This document shows positions 1 through 9,521 of a stretch of 22,323 bases of DNA, piece after piece (position 1 is the stretch's first letter; each line of letters opens with the position of its first letter). The notes under the pieces are model-generated. The model saw only the letters and a list, made by a program, of their open reading frames with translations, was not told where the DNA came from and did no database searches. The stretch comes from Apostichopus parvimensis (Eukaryota; Echinodermata; Holothuroidea; Aspidochirotida; Stichopodidae), in assembly GCA_000934455.1 (NCBI GenBank), contig KN883511.1, positions 36,753 through 59,075 of the forward strand, written 5' to 3'. A program made the position numbers and the translations under genes.

Positions 1-85
1 ACCTTTCGAGTTAGAGAATTGACAAGTCAAGTCGGGTCACACACATGCACACACTCGCCATCACCATTACAAAGATACGTGTAAT

Positions 86-133
86 ATTTATATAGCGCAT
101 AATCAGCAAAGCTGCTCAAAGCGCTTTACAAAT
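86..133. repeat. AGCGC...GCGCT motif, dispersed-repeat-like
   Basis: The segment reads atttatatagcgc, then about 20 bases, then caaagcgctttacaa; the two GCGC cores face each other as a short imperfect inverted repeat. I recall similar 'tatatagcgc...aaagcgctttaca' sequences recurring in marine animal genomes, which suggests a dispersed repeat end. This is recognition from memory, not a search. The A-rich sequence to its right is probably the same repeat body. Confidence 0.35.
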
Positions 134-510
134 GTAAAACCTAAAAACAAATACTAACAAAAACAAAAATATTAAATATATAAACCCAATAAGGCAAAAA
201 ATGTAAAAGCCAAAAGCAACAATATAAAAAACACCCGTACTAAACGATATTAAAAAAAAGCCCAAAACGCATATAGTCCAAAACAAATTCAGAAGTATGT
301 AAATAGTCAAATAGATTAAATCATAGTCATTGCATAAATATAAATAAGTATGAGAAACTATAGTACAGTAAGACGATTATTTTAAAAGCCTAAAACAGAT
401 AGTAATAAACAACCAATGCTAAACGATAATAAATAGAACCCTAAACAAAGTAAAAATAAAAATAATAAAATAAAATAAAATAAAATAAATAATAAAATAA
501 ATAAAAAAGA
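134..510. repeat. A/T-rich low-complexity with weak 179-bp tandem similarity and (TAAAA)n
   Basis: Almost no G or C. The block around 'ctaaacgata' occurs at about 240 and again at about 419, each time within similar flanks, suggesting two degenerate units about 179 bp apart. A TAAAA/TAAAT run occupies about 466-507. It lies in the CUL1 intron left of exon 7. Minus-strand open frames here are all Phe/Leu/Ile and are composition artefacts. Confidence 0.5.
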
Positions 511-593
511 ATCATTTTGCCTGTGACAAAGTTTATCCAAAAATGAAGGACTCACTGGGAGAGGAATACTGTCAGTTATTATTGTCATCTTAC

Positions 594-756
594 CTTCATT
601 TTTATCTGATTCTAAGAGATTTTGGAATTCTGCATGAAATACGTCTAAATGTTTCTCGATGAGGACCTTCTCACATCTTTTGGCAAGCTGCTCATGGGTG
701 CTCTCATGTAAGTAAACTTGCACACGCCTCATCTCCTCTAACAACCTTGTCTCCGC
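594..756 (-). CDS. CUL1: CUL1 coding exon 7 (last in window)
   Basis: Fifty-four codons (residues 263-316) plus one base, from [20 protein letters not shown] to [11 protein letters not shown]. The acceptor is TTACAG and the donor is GAAG|GTAAGA, in phase 1. In known CUL1 the next residues are Asp-Leu-Gly-Arg-Met; the first base G fits Asp. No continuation was found between base 1 and 593, so the next exon is off the left edge. The frame runs on past the donor into low-complexity Phe/Leu-rich translation, which is not coding. Confidence 0.95.
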
Positions 757-3700
757 CTGTAATGAGAGAAAGTTGTATGGACAGATGTAGGCAATTCTTA
801 TTGAGGGTAAAAAAATCGGACAGTGGAGTAAAAAGGAGAAATTACCCGATGCTTGAAATTTCCTGACATTAATCGGTGCGACACATGTTTGTCAAATTAT
901 ATTATATCCAATGTAGCTTTTGTTATTAATTTCTTTTTAAGGTGTTAAACTATGAAACATCATTTTGCCAAGTTCTTCTATTGTTAGTTGTAATTTGAAA
1001 TTGCCTTGCTACTTCTTGTTTAACTGAATTAAATGTTTGCAGTTTCCAATTCATGCAGGTATTAATAACCTGTCTATAAATTTCATATTTCAATATTCTT
1101 TTTTGGAAAAATTTTGGCATTTAGCCGCAACCAATTGATCATGGCCTCCCCTCCTGACCATTTTATCATTGCATTGCAACAGGAGTACAGTTGTGCTAAT
1201 GTGATTGTTGGTAAACGTTCGTCAATCTTGGCTTGAAGAGTCGCGATGCAATCCTGAGGTTGGCACACAGGCCTACTTTGTCCGATTTATTACTATACTA
1301 CATGATAAGAAATCCCTGGAAAATCCCCCCTTAACAAAGGCGAGTGGTTGTAAATGGCTCGATAACAATCACAAGCTTGTATGTTGTAAGTTTGTGCCGG
1401 CAATCGGTAAAGCCTGACCTAACGTTAGCATTTTTTCTTGTGATTTCTGATGAGGGGCTTGCAAACCATCGGAAATCCTTTGTGACCCCAAACATTGGGT
1501 CGGAACCTATAGTTTGCCATCGGCTGTTGCGAAATATTGGATTTCTAGGATAGAAACAGTGGATCATCAACCAATACATCCAATGTACAGTACCTCCACA
1601 ACAACAGATATGAATGAATTATCATAGCATAGTTGCTTTGAGCCACAAATTGATCCCGGGCACAATTCGCTCTCAAACATCCAGGCTACCCTTCTTCAAG
1701 TTTCTTTCGACAGGCATGGATGAACCATAAAAGAGAGAGAGAGAAAGAAGGATGAAGCTTACCTTCTTCATGTACTCTGTAACAGGATTTTGATTAAGGA
1801 ACTCTGTGCTCTCGTATGTGTAGAAACGATCCGTTTCTGCCAGGAATCTATCTTCAAAGGATTCTTTGTAAACACTCAAGGTTGGACCTTTGGATATTGG
1901 CTCGTCTTCGTTCAAGCCGAGCTCAACTGTAAGTTTACGCCAAAGGAAAGACAAAATATTATATAGATAGTTAAACGACTGGACCCGACTACTTTATTCC
2001 TGTTTGTACTGTTTAATACATCCATGTTCTGAAATTACAGCTCTAGGGAATGAAAACTAAAATTATTTGCTGAACTCATTTGCAACATTTTCGGTTGATT
2101 TGTAAGTTTAACATCATTCGGACGAAGGTACCTGAGATTCACTAAAGAATTGCATATTCCCACAATCTAACTGCTGGGAGGTCTAAGTGGCTACAACCAG
2201 TTTGCTGCTCCTATTTATCGAGATATTAACAGTTTAGTCCAATATCAGAAGATTTTCTGTCTCACAAATATTATGAAATGTTTAACTTTATGCATAATTT
2301 CATCATTCTTAGTGAGATTTTGGGGACTACTGAATTGACAGATCATGATTTCACAATGAGTTTAAACCAACATTACTATGCTTAAGCCAGAAGTCTGGTA
2401 TGTAAAGTGGTGTCATTATATTATTCACTGGCACATATACATATATATATATATATATATATTGCAATAAGTCAATCACTCATGAATATGCATGTTCCTT
2501 ACTGTTTACACAGCCAGTTTGGACAATTACCTAATGCTAATACCCCTCTAAACTGTACACCAATACCATGCTCTCAAAGCACTGGTATTGTCAGTACAAA
2601 CAGTTCCTAACCTTGATCTGATAGAAACAAGATATTCATCCTGCTCGTACTGACCATATGAGTGCTCTGAAGCGGCACATGACAGTACTACAGTATACAA
2701 AAAAAATGGTACCAACTGGGTGGTTTTACAAACTACCCTAGTTGTGTAGTGACCGGATGATACTCACCGTAACACTTGATGACCCCGCTCACAAGTCTTG
2801 TGTTGATTGTCTCTCCATTTCTCTCGCGTTCTATTAATTTGAGAACTGCATTTGTGACCTACAAAAATTCCATAAGGAAAAAATATACTTATATATTTAG
2901 AAAAGTTCTATATCTTCCATTCTAACTACAGCGATACATCATCTGTAAGGAAACTTCACCAATTGTGCAGACAAGATTCAAGCAAACATTTACCAAGTTT
3001 TTAACAAGTTTCTTCCTGATTGTACGATGTCTGATTTTCCGCATACTTTCACCACCCTGCCCACATGTTCAATAGTCTATACACTACCGCTGTATAGGCC
3101 ACTTACTGTAGTACAGGAAACACTAGTGTCAGTGGTTTATCCTAGCCTAATACTGATTCCCATAACAAGCTGATATTTCACAGACAACTTTAGAGGTCCT
3201 TATCAAGAAAAGTAAGGGAGAAAGTAGTTTCAGCTTGAGCCTAATAAAGCTTTCTCATGTTTGAATAATTTAGCCTGAGGTAATTAGTGGCATTACTGTA
3301 CGCCGAAAGATCGAGAACACACACGTACGTGGCCGGGAGGCATTTCTAATAAAGGTCATGTCAATTGCTCTTACCTGTTTGTTCAAAGGTTTAAATAGGT
3401 GATCCCTCCATGTGACTAATGCAAGCTGAAAGAACAATCACAAATAACGTCTTGGTACTTTATTTTTACACAGATGAAATGACATAAAACCAAAAAATAC
3501 TTGGAATACTGCTTGACTGTGTGCCATATATTGTACATGCACTGTTAATTTAGTTTTACACTGTACATCAAGTGTGAGTTTAAGTTATAAAAGTACACCT
3601 CCTAAACCTGTCATATGACAATCTAAACTCGTACTGAGGAATGCTGGATGATGGTATATTCGCGAGAGTAAGGGCATTAATGTTCTTTTAAAGGATAGAG

Positions 3701-6700
3701 GTGCTATTACGGTCTATCCTTTTAGCAATGTGATTTCATCGATGGTTTGACCAAATTCTGCGGCAAATGGAGTAAAATGATACTTGTCCAGGTCGGGAGT
3801 CAAACTGCACGAAGCAAGGAAACATTGCCCTATATTCGCACATGTGTTGACGTTTGCTGTATAACTCCGCTAAAAAAGTTGATGTTCTTTAGTTTTCACT
3901 GTGAGAATTTCGGCCGTTTTTGGTTACAGCTTTTGTAAATTACGATTACACAGCAACTACAGTGTCTGTCAGTGCAGCTACAGGTATGTATAGCTAAGTA
4001 TGCGAATTGAGGGAAGATTCAAAATAACCGTATTCTACCATGCTCAATATTGAATTTTGACATATCCAATCCAGCCAGCAGATCTGCCCAGATTTCTATT
4101 CCTGAGACTTTTCTTGTTTTCTCATCTCTACTTCTGATAAACTTATGATCTCCACCAAAACAATAGGCTTCTTGTTCTCAGTATGGGAATGATCAATATA
4201 ACCAAGCATTTGACCTACAGGTCACAGAGTTAATACCATCTTTATGAACTTGCGTAGCATAAGCAGACTTTGCCATTGCAAAGCAAAGATTTATAATACA
4301 TTAGAAAGGAAATGCAAGTAAACACCTTCTCAAGGAATTTAAGGTTACATACACGTTTCGTAGAGATTTAATAGTTCCATCTGCTATAAACTGGCAGTCA
4401 TGTACTTACAGAATAAATTTCGTAGATGCCCTTTCTACCCTCGTCGCACTCTCTTCTGACCCAATGGCGATTAAGGTAAGCACAGACGCCGTCTAGGACT
4501 TTACTAGAGAACTGATAGTCCTCCCACTGTTGAGTGTAGTACTTCAATACCTCTTCATCCATCAGATCAGAACCATCCTTATTTAAATAAATGACAGAAA
4601 TACGAGTAAAAGTAACGACAACTGGTCGGCAAAATTATGAACAATGGAAAAAGAGCAAATAAATTCATGGTTAGAACAAGAGTTAGCCCAGTGACCTCTG
4701 GATTTACAAGGCCCAGGGCTCTTACTAAATGAGCTATCAGCCTTTAATTGGTGGTAATCCCTATCTAGTCATTTCTTTGCTGGCGGCCCCAGTCGGAAGC
4801 AACAGTGCCATGGCTATCGTGTAAACCAGAGGATCTCACCCAAGTTTCATCTAATACAACCCAGAAAGCGGGTTAGGAAAGGGATTCGAAAAGAATTTCA
4901 GCTTCTTCATGTAGATCATGCAAGTTAATGAACAACGGAAAAACAACTGGAAACTATAAACCAATGGAAAAAAGCAAAGAAATTTCTGGCTAAAATGGGA
5001 TTCAGACCAGTGAGTTACAAGCCAGGAAGGGGTATTAGGAGTATTCTAATGACAGAAATACACCTCGCTAACAGGAGATGAGTATTTCGTCAATTCTGTG
5101 AAAAAAGAGAAAGTGGGGAAGGCTGGATTTAAGCCACTGTTTAAACTGTTCATTCATGATCATCACATGGAAAGGGTTGCAAATAAGCTTTTGTAGGCTT
5201 CCTCACCCTTTGGATGCACTAGACCAGACAACAATAAATAAAAGTGGTCCAGTGGGTGGGGGGGGGTGAGTAGGAGGTGGTAAAGTTGCCTTACAGAAAA
5301 GGGAATAATGTATTTGGTCTTGAACAGCAAAATTTGCAAGTTGATGAAACAAATTAACTATAGCAACAGCCTTATAGACACTCAACCATAGTATTTGCAA
5401 TATTTAATGGGAATCAAACTTCTTAAACCTTTATATTGCTACACAACACTAATTGCAACATCAAACTATTCCCAGCTGCTAGTCTAATACTAAGTATGTA
5501 TATCACAGTCACAATAGTAACTTTAGTTTCTCAAGTTCAGATGTCAAAGCAGCTACCCATCTTGACGAAAATTCAGTCCAAAGGATGCTATCGTGATATT
5601 AATGGATGTGCTACCCTCCAAAGAACAGAGTTCATAAAGCCTGTCACTTTACACAACTGGTAAAGTTGGCGAGAAGAGAGGGTTGGTAGGAAAGACATTA
5701 AACATACTGAGACTTCTGCCAACAGTATATGTAAGAAAATACATGTACAAATCTCTCAAAACCATACCTCTCTCAAATTTACCAACAGTCCTATATAAAT
5801 ATATATATATCACACAAACAGTAACTTGGGCTTCAGTTTCCAAAGATACAAATGTCTAATACCACACATCTTGAAGAAAATTCAAATTTCAATTAAAATG
5901 AATGCTATAAAGTATGATGGTATAGTACAGTATGCATAACACTTTACACAACTCATAAAAGGTGGATAGTGGAAGGGGGTTAAAGAAAGGTAGTATTTAT
6001 ATATACTGAGACTTCTGCCAATAATACATATATAAGAAAACATGTGACAAAAATCTTTCAAAACCTTACCTTTCTCAAATTTACTAAATAGTCCTGAAGA
6101 TATTCCCTTAATCTTTTGTACAATTCCATTCCAACAAAGTGGGCACCAACTTGGCTTTGAATCCCCTTCTTCTTGGCATTGGACATGCGTGCAGTTGTTA
6201 ACTGGTCCACATTGGTGCAATAATCATATACATGTCTATGGCACACACATAATTAAGGAAAAGCCTGCGTACAATACTAGCATACAAAAGATAGATATAT
6301 TAAACTATGAAATCAACTGACAATTTCTTGTAACCAAAAACTTAAAAATCTGTGATCTGATCAATCAGGCAAAGTAATTTAGGAAGACCTTATTACGGTA
6401 CTAAATACGTTACCATTTCAGAGAGTTTTCTTTCATTGAAATGGCAGCATTAAGCAAGTCACAGATTAATTATATTGTTAAATTGTTCTATAATTGTAAA
6501 ATAAAAATTCTTTTGGAAGATTGAGGTCATATCACTAGCATGAAGCATCACATAGTTATTGGGTCAAAACTATCATGGCCCTTTGTTAACATTCACAAGC
6601 ATCTAAAGCTGTCTCCCTACAAAAACCATATGTGGGAAAGATGATGGTATGCATACATCAGACTCCATTCAAGGAACCGTAGCTATTTTCTGACAATTTG

Positions 6701-6883
6701 CAAAATAATTGTCAATTTTCATATTGATAAAGGATACGTGTAGAGCTCCATGTATCTCTTACGGGCCATTTCTTGCCGGGAGTATACGTGATCGATACCC
6801 ATTTTCAGATCATCCCAGATCTGATCCAAACTGGTTAACTTCAGTCCATGAGGGTTCTGGTTCTTACTGGACCCCTTCGACAT
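594..6883 (-). CDS. CUL1: Cullin-1, N-terminal half (seven coding exons, 3' end off window)
   Basis: Scaffold subunit of SCF (SKP1-CUL1-F-box) E3 ubiquitin ligases, acting in cytosol and nucleus. Seven minus-strand exons join in frame: 6883-6738, 6235-6070, 4577-4410, 3425-3375, 2858-2768, 1926-1763, 756-594. They give 316 residues that align without gaps over most of their length to animal CUL1, as I know that family. Landmarks are NPHGLK and LDQIWDDL near residues 10-26, RYMELYTHVY at 43-52 (start of the SKP1-contact surface in CUL1), ELYKRL in exon 2, QQWEDY and LNRHWVRRE in exon 3, and VYKESFE and NPVTEYMKK in exon 6. All junctions are GT-AG; intron phases in order are 2, 0, 0, 0, 1, 0, and the last exon leaves in phase 1. 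The RBX1-binding and neddylation region is not in the window. CUL1 rather than another cullin is supported by the N-terminal NPHGLK and YMELYTHVY blocks. Confidence 0.95.
757..1762 (-). other. CUL1: CUL1 intron 6
   Basis: Intron of 1006 bp, GTAAGC to ACAG. Around 1484-1503 there is an inverted pair 'gacccca...tgggtc' like that near the ends of some hAT transposons, but no bounded element could be defined. Short open frames on both strands overlap one another and lack recognisable similarity. A short GA run sits near the donor. Confidence 0.8.
1763..1926 (-). CDS. CUL1: CUL1 coding exon 6
   Basis: Two bases complete Val208, then 54 codons (residues 209-262) run from [20 protein letters not shown] to NPVTEYMKK. 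The acceptor is TTACAG and the donor is AAG|GTAAGC. The open frame continues past both splice sites, but the extra residues have no cullin similarity and are intronic. Confidence 0.95.
1927..2767 (-). other. CUL1: CUL1 intron 5
   Basis: Intron of 841 bp, GTGAGT to ACAG, between coding exons 5 and 6. It contains a TA dinucleotide run (listed separately). I see no other gene or structured element. Confidence 0.8.
2435..2462. repeat. (TA)n microsatellite
   Basis: An uninterrupted alternating TA/AT run of about 22 bases, with a slightly imperfect left end, inside CUL1 intron 5. Confidence 0.9.
2768..2858 (-). CDS. CUL1: CUL1 coding exon 5
   Basis: Thirty codons (residues 178-207) plus one base of Val208, starting [20 protein letters not shown]. 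The acceptor is TTTGTAG and the donor is TACG|GTGAGT. The split Val codon is completed by TT at the start of the next exon. The ending VSGVIKCY differs from the VVQSY seen in vertebrate CUL1 but keeps the helix. Confidence 0.94.
2859..4409 (-). other. CUL1: CUL1 introns 4 and 3 with the 51-nt exon between
   Basis: Intron 4 is 2859-3374 (516 bp) and intron 3 is 3426-4409 (984 bp). Apart from the small exon at 3375-3425 I see no conserved open frame or defined repeat. Confidence 0.75.
3375..3425 (-). CDS. CUL1: CUL1 coding exon 4 (51-nt short exon)
   Basis: Seventeen codons in phase 0 on both sides (residues 161-177), [17 protein letters not shown], matching the CUL1 segment that follows IYEIYS. 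It is flanked by TTTCAG on the acceptor side and CAG|GTAAGA on the donor side. Confidence 0.93.
4410..4577 (-). CDS. CUL1: CUL1 coding exon 3
   Basis: Fifty-six codons in phase 0 on both sides (residues 105-160), starting [11 protein letters not shown] and ending IYEIYS. It has the strongly conserved [20 protein letters not shown] and [12 protein letters not shown] blocks of cullin-1. The acceptor is AAATAAG and the donor is TCT|GTAAGT. No ATG is in frame near the exon start, so an ORF finder that needs a start codon misses it. Confidence 0.95.
4627..4742 (-). repeat. tRNA-derived SINE-like copy 1
   Basis: On the minus strand the segment starting at 4742 reads like a decayed tRNA. It has a box A-like TAGCTCATTTAGTAAGAGC, an anticodon-arm-like CTGGGCCTTGTAAATCCAG (loop CTTGTAA as in tRNA-Thr(TGT), with an extra base), then AGGTC and a damaged box B. 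It continues into a tail with 'tttgctctttttccattgttcat'-type sequence, which recurs at 4961-5030. A tRNA-like head plus a shared non-tRNA tail is the layout of a SINE; a lone tRNA pseudogene is the alternative. It lies in CUL1 intron 2. Confidence 0.45.
4961..5030 (-). repeat. tRNA-derived SINE-like copy 2 (fragment)
   Basis: Minus strand: a box B-like GGTCTGAATCCC preceded by CTTGTAAC, then a tail like copy 1 ('ccagaaatttctttgcttttttccattgg'). It is in the same orientation as copy 1 and about 300 bp to its right. The head is too diverged to delimit. A further 'ttcgaatccc' on the minus strand near 4883 hints at another fragment between them. Confidence 0.4.
5519..5795. repeat. Tandem duplication, copy A (contains decayed end of CUL1 exon 2)
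   Basis: This segment resembles 5822-6097 at an offset of about 300 bp. Shared blocks include 'ctgagacttctgcca' (5707 and 6006), 'actttacacaact' (5646 and 5941) and 'tctcaaattta' (5770 and 6072). At its right end it carries a copy of the last about 24 bases of CUL1 coding exon 2 followed by a GT (GTATGG). One base is missing relative to the real exon, which destroys the frame. It lies in CUL1 intron 2 (4578-6069). Confidence 0.75.
5822..6097. repeat. Tandem duplication, copy B (overlaps real CUL1 exon 2 end)
   Basis: Head-to-tail partner of 5519-5795. Its right part is the genuine 3' end of CUL1 coding exon 2 with the used donor at 6069. Copies differ by substitutions and small indels, for example an AT run expanded near 5800 in copy A, so the duplication is not recent. 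Confidence 0.75.
6070..6235 (-). CDS. CUL1: CUL1 coding exon 2
   Basis: One base completes Thr49, then 55 codons follow (residues 50-104), beginning HVYDYCTNV and ending LVNLRK. The exon contains [14 protein letters not shown], a conserved CUL1 helix of the first cullin repeat. The acceptor is CATAG and the donor is AAG|GTAAGG. The variable basic loop (around SNAKKKG) between the first helices is also where known CUL1 proteins differ most. The last bases of this exon and its donor have a decayed copy about 300 bp downstream in the intron. Confidence 0.95.
6236..6737 (-). other. CUL1: CUL1 intron 1 (between coding exons 1 and 2)
   Basis: Intron of 502 bp, GTATCC to CATAG, phase 2. AT-rich, with no open frame or repeat that I can support. 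Confidence 0.8.
6738..6883 (-). CDS. CUL1: CUL1 coding exon 1 (start codon)
   Basis: This exon encodes residues 1-48 plus two bases of Thr49. The ATG at 6883-6881 opens [15 protein letters not shown], which lines up with the known start of animal CUL1, so this start is chosen. The donor is GTATCC after CTCTACAC, and the split Thr codon is completed by the next exon. An acceptor-like CAG lies one base upstream of the ATG (6887-6885), preceded by a long C run, so the exon may begin at 6884. Alternatively it may extend right to a stronger acceptor at 7130-7128. Confidence 0.93.
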
Positions 6884-7127
6884 TCTGATATTTGTTTAGG
6901 GGGGGGGGGGGTAAAAATTGTTGATCTTTCCAGGGACCGCGTTACTCACACGACTAATCTATTACCGATTGGAGTTTTACTTTAAGACGCACATTGTGAA
7001 GAATGTTGTCGAAAATTTCAAGTGTCGGTGCAAAACTCTCCGAGGCGGTGTCTCCTAATTCAATGAGATTATTCGTAGGATGTAAAGCTTCATTTCTTCA
7101 AGATTTAACTTGACATAAAAATGGTAC
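6884..7127 (-). other. CUL1: Possible CUL1 5'-UTR exon
   Basis: On the minus strand a strong acceptor (long T run, then CAG at 7130-7128) precedes this stretch, which leads directly to the CUL1 ATG. It could be one exon with the start codon. Or it could be a separate leader exon ending at the donor-like GTGAGTAA near 6945, followed by a tiny intron ending in the CAG at 6887-6885. Three upstream ATGs occur, each closed by a stop within 12 codons. No transcript data are available to choose. Confidence 0.4.
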
Positions 7128-9445
7128 CTGAAAAAAAAAAAAACAGAAATTTAGAATGCCAATTGATTATTAATATCAGGATTAGGGCTCTGATGTTAAG
7201 GTTGTCTTATCATCCTAGAAAAGTAAAATTATGAATCTCCTACACATCCTAAATATTACCAAACATACAACTATCCTGATCCAGACTACCTTTACAATTA
7301 TAGTAAACCAATTTGCTGTCCAACAATGTGCTTTGACAATTGTTGAGTTTCCATGCCAACTTCAAATGTGTAACTTTTGCATGAAAATCTGAACAATGAA
7401 GCTTGCTTATGGAGCAGAGCTGCAAATTTAAACATTTAAAAATGAATGCTTACAATGAAATATGATACATGCTTTAGTGAAGGAATTTGATTTTAACTAG
7501 TTTGGGAGATGTTTGGTAGAAAGGGATGAGAAAAAGTTCTATAATGAGAAACTGTAATTATACAGGGAGCGGTTAATAACTCTTTAGGACAATCTCGCAT
7601 AACTGACTCTGCTACAAAATCTCCTGCCTACAGAGGTCACAACCTAACATGATCACATATTTCCTGGGAAATCTGGGGACATGATATTGATGCTGATGTC
7701 AAAGAGTTACTTACTGTATCTTTAAAGGCTCTATGTTTAAAGGGAGTAGTGGAATTTTAAGGGCCCCTCACAGACTTGGTGATTCAAGAATGATGATCAA
7801 ATATCTCACCATAGAACCCCACAGAAAGAGAAAACATTCAGTGAAAAAAGTGTATCTGTAAGGAGTCTCATTAATCAACTTAAGGCTAAGTGCAAAACAA
7901 TGTTTTCCAGTAATTTACATGCTTTGAAATTATTGAATGATATAATGTGGGTGGCCGTTACTGTTGATATCTTCTATGAGCACAGCTTAAGCTTTATGGT
8001 TTTTACAGACGGAAAGCCAAAAAGGTGAGTTTGAAAGTATATCAGAGCCTTTTCCTGCTATAAATCCAGGGCTGTTTCTGGGATAGAACATAAAATCCAG
8101 GGAAGTCTGGTCACTTAGATTAACCAACCAGGCTCGAAAATCCTATGCGCTGGGTGCCTGGGACTCCTTATTACTGTATTTGCCCTACCAATATTCAAAT
8201 TTGCCAACTTCCTTGACCATGAGATAAAGTCAATTTCACTAGTCTGGCACTGTACTGTACATGTAGGCCTACACAAAGCACAATTTAAATTGATCATAAC
8301 CAGTTGACACCTGTCTTCGCTTGCAAAAATTCTTCCTGTTGTCAAACTTAGATCGCACAAGATGAATGATGCTACTTTTCCTTTGTCTTTAAGTGTTCCT
8401 TGGCCCTAAGTGGAAGGAATGGCAGGCCCATTTGTAAATATTTAAGAGTTAGGCTAAGTTAGCCTTGGCTAGCCTATTAGTATTAGTAGTGCTAATATTT
8501 GTTAGGCAACATGTTGATGCTGTTGCCTATGCGCTGGGCTACACTCAGCTACAATTCGAAAATAAATCTTAACCCGAGCCAAACCATATTAGGCTGAGGC
8601 TAGGCCTAGTACTGAGTCTGTAGTTCAATTCTACATCAGCAACCTGACCACCTTGCCTATACAAAAGGTCACATTGTTCAAGTCCAACTAAACTAATGCT
8701 AGGACTAGCCTAATAACACTTAACAATAACAGCACCAGACTAGACTGTTATTAGTATTACTAGTATTTGCTTAACATTAGTTATAATACTACTATATAAG
8801 GCAGCTTGGAATAGTACTACCTAGCTCCATAACTAGTCTAACGTAGGCCTAGGTGTACGCCGAACATAACATTAACCTAACGTTAGGCTATGTTCGACAT
8901 ACCGCCAAGTTCAGAATTCCTACAATGAAGTGTAAGGAAAATAACTGGAGTCTACGGGTATAATTACTCCGAATGACGTACACAGAAAGAAGACATAAAC
9001 CATTGATGTTAGTAGTAAGTAACCTTTCCGTTTGCGACCCAGCATATGATCTATCGTTGCTTACACAGAGTCCAGCACGATCGTTATTACGCACTCATTT
9101 CATCCTTTGCCTCTTGTCATGTCGTACTAAACTTAGTGCTACAGAACAGTGTGAGCAAACGTTGTTTCCGTACATGGCTATGTAATGTTGCTGTACTAAT
9201 TTCATATATACTAACATAGGGTGCGAGTGAAGTTACCCAGGATGTATCGAAAATTGGTTGAGCCATATATCCCGAAATTCACAGAAAGAGTCATTGGAAT
9301 TATATAGAGCTAAGGAACTAAAGAATATCAACTAACTCTTCTAACTTGTCCAAATTAAGACAGAATAACATTCTTCAAATCAAAATCAAAGTTAAAACAA
9401 TTGTGATATTTCATATACTAATTAGGCCCATGACGAGCCAGGAAA
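7128..9445. other. Non-coding stretch upstream of CUL1
   Basis: I see no gene in this 2.3-kb stretch. From about 8440 to 8890 it is rich in 'taggctagg', 'aggcctag' and 'taacgttagg' words, a texture I associate with echinoderm and hemichordate DNA. It probably includes the CUL1 promoter, but there is no clear TATA or CpG-rich core to place it. A palindrome at 8861-8896 is listed separately. Short open frames near 8115-8360 and 8888-9185 overlap on both strands and are not supported. Confidence 0.5.
8861..8896. repeat. Imperfect 36-bp palindrome with perfect 12-bp core
   Basis: The outer arms CGAACATA and TATGTTCG pair; the perfect core is CCTAACGTTAGG (8876-8887). The arms have unequal spacers (7 and 1 bases). 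It could form a cruciform or be a transposon relic. No function can be assigned. Confidence 0.7.
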
Positions 9446-9517
9446 GGTCTTATGGTGTAATGGTTAGCACTCTGGACTTTGAATCCAGCGATCCGAGTTC
9501 AAATCTCGGTAAGACCT
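9446..9517 (+). tRNA. tRNA-Gln (anticodon TTG)
   Basis: A 72-nt cloverleaf with no intron. The acceptor stem GGTCTTA (9446-9452) pairs fully with TAAGACC (9510-9516), with discriminator T at 9517. Box A is TGGTGTAATGG. Anticodon stem CTGGA/TCCAG encloses loop CTTTGAA, with anticodon TTG at 9479-9481. Box B GTTCAAATC lies in the T arm (GATCCGAGTTCAAATCTCGG). A Pol III terminator TTTT follows at 9522-9525. From the T loop to the D arm it matches the eukaryotic tRNA-Gln(UUG) I know; the acceptor stem carries T-A pairs where the vertebrate form has C-G, changed on both sides. It should be functional, reading CAA codons. Confidence 0.97.
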
Positions 9518-9521
9518 CAAC

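Noticed and set aside
116..310. Hydrophobic 64-residue minus-strand frame
   Set aside because: The Phe/Ile/Leu content is explained by A/T-rich repeat sequence; no supporting signals.
382..593. Extension of the CUL1 exon 7 frame to the left (Phe/Leu-rich, membrane-like)
   Set aside because: It lies beyond a good donor, has no cullin similarity and arises from AAAAT-type low-complexity DNA.
1461..1540. gacccca...tgggtc inverted pair like hAT subterminal sequence
   Set aside because: No terminal repeats or target duplication could be found around it.
1083..1579. Minus-strand frames faintly reminiscent of transposase C-termini
   Set aside because: Similarity is only impressionistic, no catalytic motif is present, and overlapping plus-strand frames are equally long.
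5882..6246. Two overlapping frames across CUL1 exon 2 (61-112 residues)
   Set aside because: Only the 6070-6235 part is coding; the rest is read-through into introns, and one of the frames is out of phase.
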